NCBI RefSeq assembly: GCF_901001135.1
Contig: NC_042618.1
Location: 246,040,516-246,104,515, forward strand
DNA: 64,000 nt
Origin: Rhinatrema bivittatum
Taxonomy: Eukaryota; Chordata; Amphibia; Gymnophiona; Rhinatrematidae
Reading direction: 5' to 3'
In this document: one piece after another, positions 1 to 12,149 of the stretch
Position numbering within the stretch: position 1 is the stretch's first letter
Layout of the letters: each line of letters starts with the position of its first letter
Position numbers and translations under genes: made by a program
Notes under the pieces: model-generated
What the model saw: only the letters and a program-made list of their open reading frames with translations
Told to the model about the DNA's origin: nothing
Database searches by the model: none

Positions 1-1110
1 TGTGCCAGGAGCTTGTAGACTTTGGCACATGTCTTATCCAGTGCTGGCATGTGTGACCTGCTCGCTCAGTTCTCTCTTTTTTAGGTCTTGGAAAAGTCTG
101 ATGTTAATATATAGAGGAGAGAGTTTTGTCACCGCCATCATCTAAGTCTGCAAACACGTCATGCAAGAAATCAGAATCCATAGAAAAAGAAAACACAATC
201 ACGTATGCAAAGGCAGGTCAATCAGCTAAACTCTTGTTTTCGTAATCTTCTTTAAAATGTTGCACCTGTATGTGTGAACTGCATTTACAGGTTCCGGTTG
301 TACAGAATGTTTAAGGATGCAATGTTGTGTAGTAAAATTCCAGGATGCTGTAGTATGATGTAGTATTTAAACAAGACAGTGGAAGGTGAGAAGGTGAATT
401 TAGCTTGTATTCTTCCATGCTCTCTGTGGTTTTATGCTGTTAAGTATTGCAGGAAAGTTTTACAAAGTAAAGCATTACTAACTTTTAGGAATAATCTTAC
501 ATGACAACACTATAAATTGTCATTTTCTTACAAAAACACTTCTCATTCAGTGCACTTCATAGGAGATTAAGATGTCTTCCTTTTCTTTCCCTCAAAACTC
601 CTTATATACTGTTAAGAAATGGTATATGTAGGAACCCCTGCAATGTGACTTCCTCCCGTGTAATACTGCCAACCTGCAAGCAATTGTCTTATTATCGTGA
701 TTAATTTGGGATGAGTGGAATTTTTCTACTGTAGTTTCCATTTCCAAAAATTCCAGGGCTTGTGAACTTTCTTAGATGGAAGATCAAGTGTATAAATTCA
801 CTGGTATTATTTAGACCTTTCATGCGTAGTTAAAAAGATCTCAGATTTTGATTCAGTGAATTATTTAAGCCTCACCTGAAAATTCTGGGTTAGAGTCTCA
901 TAAACAAACATCTTCCAGCTTATTAGAGATATCAGCATGTGTATAGGTACAATTATTTACTTTTGAGACTGGTAAAAAAAAGTTAAAGCAGCAATTTAAT
1001 CCTTTAGTCAGTTAAAACAAAGAAAATTATTAAAATTCCCATATTTTATTTTGAATTGTTTAAATTTCTTAAGAGTGTTTTGAAGTTTATGAAGATGTTC
1101 TTGCTTAGCC
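1..1110. other. AT-rich stretch without recognised gene
   Basis: I see no long reading frame, no RNA gene and no recognised transposon here. The first 35 bases can form a short hairpin (TGTGCCA with TGGCACA), which is too small to mean much. Confidence 0.5.
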
Positions 1111-2198
1111 ACCGGCAGAACTATGAAAGTATATAGTAGAGTGGTCAGGGACATAATAGAGTGGTCCCACCTCCAGTCGAGAAACCTTTGTCTTGCTTTG
1201 GAGAAACAAAGTTACCTGGCAGGAAACCATTTCCTAGGTATGGCAAGAAGTGATCCTGTAGCTACAACCTGCCCTCCAGTTGATGCTTTATCTTCTTGCA
1301 TCAAGGTTGTGTCTTCAGGGATGTGTGCCCAGAAGAGAAGTGTTAGAATGGCTGTTATGGTTGTTGATTTGATCTTTAGAAATGAAGGTTGATGGGTGGC
1401 TGGAGGGCATGAGGATCATTTGGTAATTTGCCATCCTGGTACAGTAGACCTCACATGTTACCTACATACAATTTTAGAGAGTACTGAGGAGAAGCCAGCC
1501 ATCATAATATATATAAATACCAATGACGTAGATAGGCAGGAGGGAGTTTCTGGAGGCTAAATTTAGGATCTTAGGAAGGAAATTGAAATCCAGAACCTCC
1601 AGGGTTGCATTCTCAGAAATGCTCCTCATTTCACACACAGGACCCCCAAAGCAGGCAAAGCTCCATTCTCAAAGCTTGGATGAGACAATGGTGCAGGGAA
1701 GTGGACTTTAGATTTCTTAGGAACTAGGAAATTCTCTGGGGAAAAAGAAGCCTATTTCAACCAGAGTGGGAACCATGCTGCTGGTGCTAACTTTTATAAA
1801 GGAGATCGAGCAGCTTTTAAACAAGACTATGGGAGGGGGGAGGGGAACTGACAGTCACTCAGAAGTACATGGTTCTGAGGGAGGTATCTTCCAAAGATAC
1901 TTGCAAAACAGGGAAGCTAGAATATCCCAATAAGCAGATTGTGGTTAAAGCTAAAGTAGACCAGACAAATGTAGACAAAGAACACACATATGTGAATGAC
2001 TCTACATTGCCTATACCATTTGCTAATAAGAATTTTGTAAATACAAAGAAAAATGAAAGAACAAATAAAATATAAAATGTCTTTATGCAAAGGCTAGAAG
2101 TCTGAATAGAAAGATCGGTGAGTTTGAATGTATGGCATTATATACGGATATGGACATTATAGGCATTTCAAAGACTTGGTGGAAGGAGGATAACTAAT
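1110..2198 (+). pseudogene. CR1 LINE, 5' part: decayed ORF1 and start of endonuclease
   Basis: Broken frames around 1440-1820 read like the esterase-like ORF1 domain of CR1 elements, including a TNDV motif near 1520 and an NHAAGANF-like stretch near 1780. From about 2060 the frame matches the beginning of the CR1 apurinic endonuclease (ARSLNRKIGEFE, then IIGISKTWWKEDN). It stops abruptly at 2198, where a TAGGGATGTG terminal repeat begins. The same LINE probably resumes at 10048 with later endonuclease and RT sequence, about 480 bp having been lost. Frameshifts and stops make it non-functional. The CR1 assignment is firm for the endonuclease part and moderate for ORF1. Confidence 0.65.
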
Positions 2199-2340
2199 AG
2201 GGATGTGTATTCATTTAAAATGAAAGTGCAAAATGCTACAAATAAGGCTAATTTGATTCATTCAGGGGGCCCAAAACCAAATCCTCAAATGAAATGAATT
2301 GTATTCTTTTGTTTCATTTTAAACAAATGCATCAGGCCTA
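2199..2340 (+). mobile_element. hAT-like terminal fragment (TAGGGATGTG end)
   Basis: The stretch opens with TAGGGATGTGTATTC, a variant of the terminal inverted repeat on the complete elements at 15667, 38463 and 43278. The next 50 bases resemble, as reverse complement, bases 24166-24218. No opposite end was found, so it is a fragment. Confidence 0.45.
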
Positions 2341-2924
2341 GATCTAGGCCCAAAGCCAGGGCCTCACCTAGGGATTAAGCTGCAGTCCAAAGCAGGGATC
2401 ACAGCTTATGCCCTAGGCGAGGCCCCTAGTATTGGGTCTAGGCCAAGGGGCTGCTGTTGTGCTTGGGCCTAGGTCACAGTCCTTGCACTGAGCCTTGGCC
2501 TAGGCCTGAGCGCGACCCCCAAAAATTAAAAATAAAAAGCAAAAACGTACCTGATCTGTCGGGTATACTTTGAAGGCCAGGTCCTGATGCTAGGGCCTCA
2601 GTTTCATGCCAGAACCTGGACTCAGGCCTGATGCCACAACCCAACCACGATCCCAGGTTCTGATGCCGTGGCTTTGGCCCAAACCCAGGCCCAATGCCGT
2701 GACCTGACTCGAAATCCAGGTCCCAATGCCAGGGTCCCGGCCCGGACCCAGGTCTGACCTCGCCAAATGACCCAGAGGTCATGTCCCGAAGCTGGGGCCT
2801 TGGCCAAGGCTCAGGCCCAATGCTGCGACCCAACCCAGTGGCTGTGTCCCTATGCTGGGGCCTTGGCTCGGACCCAGAACCGAAGATACCACCCAATCCG
2901 GAGGCTGGGGTCCTATGCCAGGGC
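2340..2924. repeat. GC-rich imperfect minisatellite
   Basis: Imperfect repeats built on phrases such as CAGGCCCAATGCCGTGACC and GGGGCCTTGGC recur every few tens of bases. Open frames on both strands are by-products of the repetition. It ends where Gypsy G1 pol sequence begins. Confidence 0.55.
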
Positions 2925-4531
2925 CTTAACTGCGATGACCTGGAAAGGATGTAATATCAAGGAGTGGAGCCCACGAGCCCAAGTAGCCTTCCAAGACCTC
3001 AAGGAAGCTTTCCAGACTGGACCCTGTCTTCGACACCCTGACCCGAACCAATTGTTCGTGGTGGAGGTGGACGCTTCGGCCATCGGAGCCGGCATGATTC
3101 TCAGCCATTACTCCTCAAAGGGTAAACTACTGCCATGCTCATTCTACTCTCACAAGTTATCTTCAGCCAAACATAACTACTCCATTGGGGACCGTGAGCT
3201 GTTGGCCATCAAGTTGGCCCTCCAGGAATTGCGCCCCTGGCTTGAGGGGGCCCAGCACTGTTTTACTATCTTCACGGACCATAAAAACTTGAAGCTCTTG
3301 AAGGAAGCTAAATTACTGATCCCTCGCCAGGCCTGCTGGGCCCTATTCTTAGCAAGATTCAATTTCGAGCTCCAATATCACCCGGCTGAGAAAAACAACC
3401 CGCGCTGACACCCTTTCTCGCTCCCTGGAACCCGAGGACACACCAGATGGGCCCGCACACATAATTGATCCAGTATGTATTTGCTTGGCAGCCACAATGA
3501 CCGTACCATCCGGGAAGACCGTAGTCCCATGCCGTCTCCGGGAATGAGTCCTATGATGGGCCCATGATTCAAGCCTCTCCGGCCACCCAGGCTGGGCCCA
3601 TACCCTAGAGATGCTCCACTGCCATTACTGGTGGCCCTTCATGGTTAAAGTCTCTCGCAACTACATTGACTCCTGCCCTACATGCGCCCAGCAGAAGCTG
3701 CCTACCATACGCCCATGGGGCCTTCTGCAGTCATTACCTGAGCCCACTGGACCATGGTCCCACTCAGCCATGGACTTTAATGTAGACCTGCCCCTTCCAA
3801 GGGGAACACCGTATCTGGGTCATTTCTAATAGTCATCGACTATTTCTAAAAGATGGCTCACTTCGTACCACTACCAAGGCTTCCTTCTGCTCCCGAGCTT
3901 GCCCGACTGTTCCTAATGCACGTGTTCCGCCTTCACGGGTTACCACAGGATATCATTTCTGATCGAGGCCCACAGTTCGCCGCCCACTACTGGAGATCAC
4001 TATGTAAGAAGTTTTGAATCAATCTCAATTTGGCCTCGGCCTACCACCCGCAGGCCAACGGACAGGCCGAATGGACCACCGTTCCCTGAAAACCTTCTTA
4101 CGAGCATACGTCAATGACCAACATAACAACTGGGCAGACCTACTCCCGTGGGCCGATTTCTCCCACAATAGCCATGTGGCAGCTGCTACTGGAACCTCTC
4201 CATTCCATTCCTCTCCGTTCCGCTCCAGGTTCCTTCTCCTGTGGTCCAAGCTACAGCGCAGGAGATTCACCGTGTTTGGGACCAGGTGACGCACTGAATC
4301 CGGCAGGCAGCAGATCATGCCAAGCGTTTTACGGATGCCCACCAGTGAGCGGCTCCAGTGTTCCTTCCAGGACAGAAGGTATGGTTGAGCACCCAGCATA
4401 TCCGCCTACAGATGCCTTCGCAGTGGTTCATGCCCCGCTTCATCAGACCCTTCCCAGTCCTAAGGCGAGTTGGCACCATGTCCGACCAACTGTGCCTACC
4501 ACCGAATATGGGTATCCACAACACATTTCAC
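2925..4531 (+). pseudogene. pol: Gypsy G1 pol fragment: RT end, RNase H, integrase
   Basis: The frame opens in the RT-RNase H linker (ALTAMTWKG), then gives an RNase H domain with FVVEVDAS, IGDRELLAIKLAL and FTDHKNLKLL. From 3611 it gives the integrase zinc-binding region (SCPTCAQQK), and from about 3770 the catalytic core (AMDF, then DIISDRGPQF near 3950, then ANGQAE). Frameshifts and stops near 3405, 3550, 3830 and 4015 disable it. Everything upstream (gag, protease, most RT) is missing. It resumes at 8569 after a CR1 insertion. Closest relative in the window is G2 at 48.5-52 kb. Confidence 0.85.
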
Positions 4532-4559
4532 TAATGATGCATTAGAATTAGGGCATCCC

Positions 4560-5656
4560 GACAGTGAGGTTCCAATAATTAGAAAAGTAGTCCAAGTGCC
4601 TGTAACTAAAAACTCACCTGAGCTAAAAAATTCTAACTTATCCCTATCAATTAAAAAGCAGAATAAAAATACAAACAAAAAACAAACTTTGAAATGTTTG
4701 TATGCTAATGCCAGAAGTCTAAGAAGTAAGATGGGAGAATTAGAATGTATAGCAGTAAATGATGACATAGACTTAATTGGCATCTCAGAGACATGGTGGA
4801 AAGAGGATAACCAATGGGACAGTGCTATACCGGGGTACAAATTATATCGCAATGACAGAGAGGAGCAGTCGGGAGGAGGTGTGGCGCTTTATGTCCGGGA
4901 TGGCATAGAGTCCAACAGGATAAACATCCTGCATGAGACTAAATACAAAATTGAATCTTTATGGGTAGAAATCCCTTGTGTATCAGGGAAGACTACAGTG
5001 ATAGGGGTATACTACCGTCCACCTGGTCAAGATGGTGAGATGGACAGTGAAATGCTAAGAGAAATTAGGGAAGCTAACCAAATTGGTAGTGCAGTAATAA
5101 TGGGAGACTTCAATTACCCCAATATAGACTGGGTAAATGTATCATCGGGTCACGCTAGAGAGATAACGTTCCTGGATGGAATAAATGATAGCTTTATGGA
5201 GCAATTGGTTCAGGAACTGACGAGAGAGGGAGCAATTTTAGATCTAATTCTCAGTGGAGCACAGGACTTGGTGAGAGAGGTAACGGTGGTGGGGCCGCTT
5301 GGCAATAGTGATCATAATATGATCAAATTTGATTTAATGACTGGAAAAGGAACAGTGTGCAAATCCAAGGCTCTCGTGCTAAACTTTCAAAAGGGAAACT
5401 TTGATAAAATGAGAAAAATTGTTAGAAAAAAACTGAAAGGAGCAGCTACAAAAGTAAAAAATGTCCAAGAGGCGTGGTCATTGTTAAAAAATACCATTCT
5501 AGAAGCACAGTCCAGATGTATTCCACACATTAAGAAAGGTGGAAAGAAGGCAAAACGATTACCGGCATGGTTAAAAGGGGAGGTGAAAGAAGCTATTTTA
5601 GCCAAAAGATCTTCATTCAAAAATTGGAAGAAGGATCCAACAGAAGAAAATAGGAT
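4560..5656 (+). pseudogene. CR1 ORF2, apurinic endonuclease domain
   Basis: The enzyme nicks chromosomal DNA to prime reverse transcription. The frame contains CLYANARSLRSK, DLIGISETWW with the catalytic glutamate, SGGGVALYVRDG, VIGVYYRPPG, VIMGDFNYPNIDW and the terminal GNSDHNMI motif. This is a complete set of exonuclease/endonuclease/phosphatase-fold motifs. The frame is open from upstream Gypsy sequence, so its true start is not known. It is cut at 5656 by the L2 insertion and resumes at 6567. Confidence 0.85.
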
Positions 5657-6560
5657 TTATTTATTTATTTATTTTTAGATTTTTATATACCGGTGTTCCT
5701 ATATGAAATAAAGATCACATCGGTTTACATTGAAACAGAACATGAAAATTGCCAAAAGGCATTACATAGAACAAGGTTATGAAACTTGGAACAGTGTACA
5801 TAAGTTCAAAATTTAACAATAACGTTGTAACATTGATGACCAAACGATAAAGGAGAAAAAAAAAGACTTAAACAATTAAGTTGACAGGTCTTATTGAGCA
5901 TAAAAATTATAACGTATAAGTGAGAAAGTCTCAAGTGTCCTGCAGCAAGAGATTAGATACCGAAGTAGGTAGTGGTATGGAAAATGGGGGTTTGTGAAGA
6001 AGATATGTTCTTGCTGGTTGGAGGGGAAAAAATGATGATCATGGTCCTGGAAAAGCTTGGCTAAAGAGCCAGGTTTTAAGTTTTTTTTTGAATGAAGAGT
6101 GGCAGAACTCAAGCCGAATGTCTGGTGGGAGCGCATTCCATTGAATGGGGCCTGCTGTAGATATGGCACGTTTATGATGCGAGGATTTTGTTGAAGGTAC
6201 ATAGAGTGTGCCTTTATATGCTCCTCTGATGGGTCTAGAGGAGGAGTGAGGGCGTAGTTGGTTACATAATTGAAGAGGAGAGATATTGTGAATGGATTTA
6301 TGAATTACGGTGAGTACTTTATATAGGATCCTTTGCTTTATAGGCAGCCAGTGGAGGAGCTTGAGAATGGGGGTGATGTGATCTCTTTTATTCGTATTGG
6401 TAAGGATTCTGGCTGCAGAGTTCTGTAGCATTTGGAGGGGTTTGATGGATGAATATGGAAGGCCAAAGAGAAGCGAATTGCAATAGTCGACTTTTGATAG
6501 AATAATGGCTTGTAGGACCATCCGAAAATCGTTGAAATAAAGAAGAGGCTTCAATTTTTT
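5657..6560 (-). mobile_element. L2-clade LINE, 3' fragment inside CR1
   Basis: Minus-strand insert flanked by a 6-bp duplication TAGGAT (5651-5656 and 6561-6566). A 171-residue frame at 6039-6554 gives the L2 RT C-terminus (KVDYCNSLLFGLP, LQMLQNSAARIL, HWLPIKQRILYK). The 3' end on the minus strand is an AAATA-type tail preceded by the ACCGGT/TATATAAAAA sequence found on other L2 tails in this window. The copy is 5'-truncated. Confidence 0.88.
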
Positions 6561-6566
6561 TAGGAT

Positions 6567-8399
6567 AAAGCATAAACATTGGCAAGTTAAATGTAAGACA
6601 TTGATAAGACAGGCTAAGAGAGAATTTGAAAAGAAGTTGGCTGTAGAGGCAAAAACTCACAGTAAAAACTTTTTAAAATATATCCGAAGCAGAAAGCCTG
6701 TGAGGGAGTCAGTTGGACCGTTAGATGATCGAGGGGTTTAAGGGGCACTTAGAGAAGATAAGGCCATCGCGGAAAGATTAAATGATTTCTTTGCTTCGGT
6801 GTTTACTGAAGAGGATGTTGGGGAGGTACCCGTAATGGAGAAGGTTTTCATGGGTAATGATTCAGATGGACTGAATCAAATCACGGTGAACCTAGAAGAT
6901 GTGGTAGGCCTGATTGACAAACTGAAGAGTAGTAAATCACCTGGACTGGATGGTATACACCCCAGAGTTCTGAAGGAACTAAAAAATGAAATTTCAGACC
7001 TATTAGTAAAAATTTGTAACTTATCATTAAAATCATCATTGTACCTGAAGACTGGAGGATAGCAAATGTAACCCCAATATTTAAAAAGGGCTCCAGGGGC
7101 GATCCGGGAAACTACAGACTGGTTAGCCTGACTTCAGTGCCAGGAAAAATAGTGGAAAGTGTTCTAAACATCAAAATCACAGAACATATAGAAAGACATG
7201 GTTTAATGGAGCAAAGTCAGCATGGCTTTACCCAGGGCAAGTCTTGCCTCACAAATCTGCTTCACTTTTTTGAAGGAGTTAATAAACATGTGGATAAAGG
7301 TGAAGCGGTAGATATAGTATACTTGGATTTTCAGAAGGCGTTTGACAAAGTTCCTCATGAGAGGCTTCTAGGAAAAGTAAAAAGTCATGGGATAGGTGGC
7401 GATGTACTTTCGTGGATTGCAAACTGGCTAAAAGACAGGAAACAGAGAGTAGGATTAAATGGGCAATTTTCTCAGTGGAAGGGAGTGGACAGTGGAGTGC
7501 CTCAGGGATCTGTATTGGGACCCTTACTGTTCAATATATTTATAAATGATCTGGAAAGAAATACGACGAGTGAGATAATCAAATTTGCAGATGACACAAA
7601 ATTGTTCAGAGTAGTTAAATCACAAGCAGATTGTGATAAATTGCAGGAAGACCTTGTGAGACTGGAAAATTGGGCATCCAAATGGCAGATGAAATTTAAT
7701 GTGGATAAGTGCAAGGTGATGCATATAGGGAAAAATAACCCATGCTATAATTACACAATGTTGGGTTCCATATTAGGTGCTACAACCCAAGAAAGAGATC
7801 TAGGTGTCATAGTGGATAACACATTGAAATCGTCGGTGCAGTGTGCTGCGGCAGTCAAAAAAGCAAACAGAATGTTGGGAATTATTAGAAAAGGAATGAT
7901 GAATAAAACAGAAAATGTCATAATGCCTCTGTATCGCTCCATGGTGAGACCGCATCTTGAATACTGTGTACAATTCTGGTCGCCGCATCTCAAAAAAGAT
8001 ATAATTGCGATGGAGAAGGTACAGAGAAGGGCTACCAAAATGATAAGGGGAATGGAACAACTCCCCTATGAGGAAAGACTAAAGAGGTTAGGACTTTTCA
8101 GCTTGGAGAAGAGACGACTGAGGGGAGATATGATAGAGGTGTTTAAAATCATGAGAGGTCTAGAACGGGTAGATGTGAATCGGTTATTTACTCTTTCGGA
8201 TAGTAGAAAGACTAGGGGACACTCCATGAAGTTAGCATGGGGCACATTTAAAACTAATCGGAGAAAGTTCTTTTTTACTCAACGCACAATTAAACTCTGG
8301 AATTTGTTGCCAGAGAATGTGGTTCGTGCAGTTAGTATAGCTGTGTTTAAAAAGGGATTGGATGAGTTCTTGGAGGAGAAGTCCATTGCCTGCTATTAA
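6567..8399 (+). pseudogene. CR1 ORF2, reverse transcriptase part
   Basis: After the L2 insert the frame continues with the endonuclease-RT linker and the RT fingers (SSKSPGLDGIHPRVLKEL near 6930). From 7137 to 8399 a 420-codon open stretch gives RT palm and thumb: GFTQGKSCLTNLL, DIVYLDFQKAFDKVPH, SGVPQGSVLGPLLF, FADDTKLF, and the CR1-specific tail LEYCVQFWSPHLKKD, KVQRRATKMIRG and LEKRRLRGDMIEVF. The catalytic FADD is intact. A stop near 6741 and a frameshift near 7060 separate it from the endonuclease. The clade call is firm. Confidence 0.88.
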
Positions 8400-8568
8400 G
8401 TTCACTTAGAGAATAGCCACTGCCATTAGCAATGGTTACATGGAATAGACTTAGTTTTTGGGTACTTGCCAGGTTCTTATGGCCTGGATTGGCCACTGTT
8501 GGAAACAGGATGCTGGGCTTGATGGACTCTTGGTCTGACCCAGTATGGCATTTTCTTATGTTCTTATG

Positions 8569-8853
8569 TCACTTTTAAAGCCACTCATGCTTTCATGGCC
8601 ATCCCTATGGCCCCCGCAGCTAGCACTGGTTTCTACTGAATCGGACACCATCCTCCAGGTCTGGGAGGTCCTCGACGTACATTGCTGTTGGAGGAGATGG
8701 GAGTACCTCCTCTCGTGGGGAGGGATTCGGCCCCGAGGAAAACTCATGGGAGCCGGCACATCACATTCTAGACAAAGACCTCCTCCGGGCCTTCCAATGT
8801 ACTCACCCTGAGAAGCCCCGACCAATGAGGGGGAGGCCTAGACGGAGGGGTAC
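8569..8853 (+). pseudogene. pol: Gypsy G1 chromodomain end of pol and polypurine tract
   Basis: Gypsy G1 resumes with VSLLKPLMLSW, then a chromodomain (EVLDVHCCWRRWEYLLSWGG, then NILDKDLL-like). Chromodomains at the integrase C-terminus steer insertion through histone marks in chromoviruses. A purine-rich tract (about 8828-8850) lies just before the LTR and would prime plus-strand synthesis. The frame is shifted near 8735. Confidence 0.82.
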
Positions 8854-10047
8854 TGTTGCGCACCCCGTCTGCGGTCCCACTGCGAACAGCCCTGCTCACC
8901 TTGCTCGCGCTCCAACAGGCCCTGGTTCAGCTTCTCCCGTAGCTGCAGCCAGTCGCTGCTGTCCCCGGCGCTCCTAGTTGGCGTCTCATCTCTGTCCGGG
9001 CCCTCAACCTCCCAGGCCACCCTGCAGGCGTCTCGCAGGGCTTGGGCATCCTCCCTTGCCGGGACCACGCCCCTAGGTGGGAACTCACTCCGCAGTGCAC
9101 GTTGATGACATCACCTGAATTGACTACTTAAGGCGAGGCCCTTTCCCCATTTCCTCGCCATGGCAAATAGGTCGTCAACATTGTGTGAGCTAGTTGCCAT
9201 CCTCATTCCTGTGTTCCTCTGCTTGTTCCAGTGTTCCTGCATCTGTTCCTGTGCTCATTCCAGTGTTCCTGCATTTGCTTCTGTGTTCCCATGGGTCCCT
9301 CCTGTGTTCCAGCGCCTGTTCTTGTTATCCTTCCTTCCTGAGTGTTGTTCCACAACCCAGGTTGTCCCTTTCTCGGACTGATACCCTCTGATGCCTCTGA
9401 CTACGCTTGGGCTGATACCTGGAACTGACCTTCGCTTGCCCTTTGACCACGCTTGGACTGATACCCGGAATTGACCTTCACTTGACCACGCTTGGAATGA
9501 TACCTGGAACTGACCTCTGCTTGCCCCTGACCATGCGTGGACTGATACCTGGAACTGACCTTTGCTTTGGCTGACCTTCCTCGGATGGATACCCTGGCTT
9601 TGACCCTTGAACTCCATTCGAACACTTCACTTCTCCTGTGACCACCAAGTCTACTTGCCTTGATGCTACCTGCGGCCTTCCTCGAGCTAGACCACTAGGC
9701 TCTGCCTACTCTGCCCGGAGGACTTTCTGTTCCTGCCTCGTACCCGTGGTCTCCGGTACTCTCTGTTCTGGTCTAGCTCGTCTGTTCACCGTCAGCCGCA
9801 TACCTCTACTCTTCGTGGACACACCTCTCCATCATTTCTCAGGAAGACCCCCAGAGGCCCACCTAAGCCCAGGCAGCCTGGGAATCCAAGGGCTCAACCC
9901 ATGGAGCCCCCGGGCCATTATTGGTGAAGTTCCAGCTAGCCTCTGTCTCCTTGTGTGCTCCGCCTCCTGGAGGCAGGTGCCCTCTGGGTCCCCTCAGAGA
10001 GCCGTACTAATCCTGCGCCAGGCCAAGGGTCCACCTCCAGCACAACA
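8854..10047 (+). repeat. 3' LTR of Gypsy G1
   Basis: It begins TGTTGCGC right after the polypurine tract and ends CACAACA. A TATA-like TACTTAA lies at 9124 and a GCCATGGCAA predicted start at 9157. Downstream are pyrimidine-rich tandem repeats (about 9200-9330, and 9405-9600 with units around GACTGATACCTGGAACTGACC). The partner 5' LTR and one target duplication are missing. Long frames on both strands are repeat by-products. Confidence 0.8.
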
Positions 10048-10576
10048 GGCCAGCTATTTTAGATCTAGTCATACGACCTGGTACAAGGGATTACTATGGT
10101 GGGGTCTCTAAACAATACTAATCAAATTGCAATTAAATTTAACATAATCATTGAAGGGATAACATTAAGTAAAACTACTAAGCAGCACAGAACATTAAAA
10201 AGGGAGAGTATGATAGAATGAGGATATTAAAAAAAAATGAAAAGGAGCAGTTGCAAAGGTTAAAACTTTGCACGAGGCATGTACATTTTTTAAAAATACC
10301 ATTTTGGAAGTCCAGATAAAATGTATTCCATGCATTAAAAAAAGGTTGAAAGAAAACCAAATGACTGCTAACATGTTTTAATGGTGAGTTAAAGGGGGGA
10401 AGTTAAAGCTAAAAGGGCTTCATTCAGAGAATGGAAAGCAGTCCCAAATGATAATAGGCGAGAGCATAAGGACTAGCAAGTTAAATATAAAACAGTTAGT
10501 AACACAGACCAAGAGAATTTGAAAGATGCTTGCCAGAGACGCAAAAATTAATAATAAAAAATTAATTCAAAACAAA
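10048..10576 (+). pseudogene. CR1 LINE, endonuclease C-terminus and linker
   Basis: Decayed CR1 sequence that aligns by eye with 5230-5560 of the CR1 at 4533: ILDLVI at the start, then the lysine-rich linker and the VQIKCIPCIKK stretch. It is likely the continuation of the LINE at 1110-2198, since both belong to one element order and Gypsy G1 lies between. Many stops. Confidence 0.65.
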
Positions 10577-11468
10577 GGCCTGGATTTATCAAAATGTGAC
10601 AGCAAAAGGGGCGTGTTTAATGCAAGTAGGCAGTTTATCACAATTTGTGCTAATACCTATGCGAAGAGCTAAGTTAGCGCAAATTGCGATAACATTTTCA
10701 CACTTTGCAATACGTGCCACAACTATTGTATTTCCTGCATACAACCACTGGGGGACCATTTTTAATGGTCCCAGGGAGCTTAGACGAGAAAGAGAGAGAG
10801 AGGGGCCACTTTGATGTTCAACGTGAGAAGTACGAACAGAACAGTGCTTTCTTGTGAAGACTTGATGACCTTCGGAGTGAGGAAACTCACTCAGAGATGA
10901 GATTTGTGCAATGTTCTCTCCACCTAGCTTGATGTTACCCAGGTAGAGAGTCCATCAAGCTAGGTGGAGAGAACATTGCACCAATCTCATCTTTGGGTGA
11001 GTTTTCTCTCTCAGTAGGTCATCAAATCTTCACAAGAGAGCACTGTTCTGTTCATACATCTCACGTTGAATGTCAAAGTGGCCCCTAACCCCCTACACTA
11101 ATAAACCTCACCTCGAGTTGCTAGGTGGGCCTCCCATATGGATACAAATACATATCTAGGGAGAGGACATTATGGCTAGTCTCTCTCTCGCTCTCTCCCC
11201 CTCCCCCATGGCTAGGCCAGTGCTCCTACTAAAACAGGCCTTTCAGGAGACGTCATAAAATGAACTAACACAGCTTAACACTACTGAAAAAGATGTAGCT
11301 AAAATCAGGGTTAGGTCCATGAGATAGGACTTCACAAACTGGTAAGCCCACCCCTAACTCCTCCTCTTTTTCAGATTTGCATCGCACCATACGATATGGT
11401 GCTATCGCATGCGTTAAAGGCATTTACGCATGTGAAAATGCCTTAGCACATTTTGATAAATGACCCCC
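10577..11468. mobile_element. MITE with TTTATCAAAATGTG ends and internal foldback
   Basis: The two ends share ATTTATCAAAATGTG in inverted orientation. The insert interrupts CR1 coding sequence. Bases about 10840-11075 fold back on themselves: a block near 10895-10935 (TGAGATTT...CAATGTTCTCTCCACCTAGC) is repeated inverted at about 10945-11000. It has no coding potential. The target duplication is unclear (AAAACAAA against AAAATGCC). Confidence 0.65.
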
Positions 11469-11982
11469 AAAATGCCTGTAAGCTAGTCAGCTGGGTAGCT
11501 AGATGACGATGAGACAAAAGGGATGCTCAGGGAGGACAAGGAAATACTTAGCAGAAAAACTGATTGAATTTTTTGCCGCAGTCTTTACTGAAGAGGATGT
11601 TGAGAACATACCTATATCTGAAGCATTATTTAACGGTGGAGATTCTGAGCAACTAAAACAAATATCTGTGATAATGGAGACTAGAGTATAATAGATCACA
11701 TTGATAAATTAAAGAGTAACAAATCAGGACTGGATGGTATCTATCCCAGATTTCTAAAAGAGCTAAAACATCAAATTGCTAACCTGTTACTAGTAATCTG
11801 TAATCTATCATTTAAAACAGCCATGATATCTGAAGACTGGACTGTAACTAATGTGATGCAGATTTTTAAAAAGGGGTGAACTGGGAAACTATAGATCAGT
11901 GAATCTGATATCAGTGCCTGGCAAAATGGTAGAAGTCATTCTTAAAAACAAAATCACTGGCGATATAGATAAACATTAGGGG
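11469..11982 (+). pseudogene. CR1 LINE, RT N-terminal part
   Basis: Continuation of the CR1 interrupted by the preceding MITE. Short frames give FFAAVFTEEDVEN, SNKSGLDGIYPRFLKELK and RT fingers up to KNKITGDIDKH, matching 6780-7200 of the CR1 at 4533. It is cut off by another TAGGGGTGTGC-type end at 11983, and the rest of RT is not found downstream. Confidence 0.75.
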
Positions 11983-12120
11983 TGTGCATTCGTTTCCACC
12001 TCACATCAGTTCTGCTCAGTCGTGAGCCTCCGGAAGAGGCTCACGACTGAGCAGTGACTGATTGAGCAGTGACCGATTCAACAGACAAGAAGGATCAGTG
12101 TGCGGAGAGGTCGGAACCCC
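11983..12120. mobile_element. hAT-like terminal fragment with perfect hairpin
   Basis: It opens with TAGGGGTGTGCATTCG, resembling the terminal repeats of the hAT-like elements. Bases 12013-12030 and 12036-12053 are perfect inverted repeats (TGCTCAGTCGTGAGCCTC) around a 5-base loop. No second terminus seen. Confidence 0.4.
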
Positions 12121-12149
12121 AAATGGTTGGTTAGGTATTGCCATTACAT

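Larger units (their letters stand above)
4533..8568 (+). mobile_element. CR1 LINE inserted in Gypsy G1
   Basis: A 5'-truncated CR1 that keeps the whole endonuclease and reverse transcriptase. It interrupts the G1 pol sequence between the integrase end and the chromodomain, with a possible TCACT duplication at 4528-4532 and 8569-8573. It ends in the short 3' repeat TTCTTATGTTCTTATG in place of poly(A), as CR1 elements do. It carries an L2 fragment at 5657-6560. Stops near 6741 and a frameshift near 7060 show it is inactive. Confidence 0.9.

Noticed and set aside
1..120. Possible splice acceptor and exon (TTCTCTCTTTTTTAG)
   Set aside because: A lone polypyrimidine-AG with no coding frame or partner site.
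9160..9625. Cysteine-rich and serine-rich frames in the G1 LTR
   Set aside because: Pyrimidine-rich tandem repeats of the LTR give these biased products.
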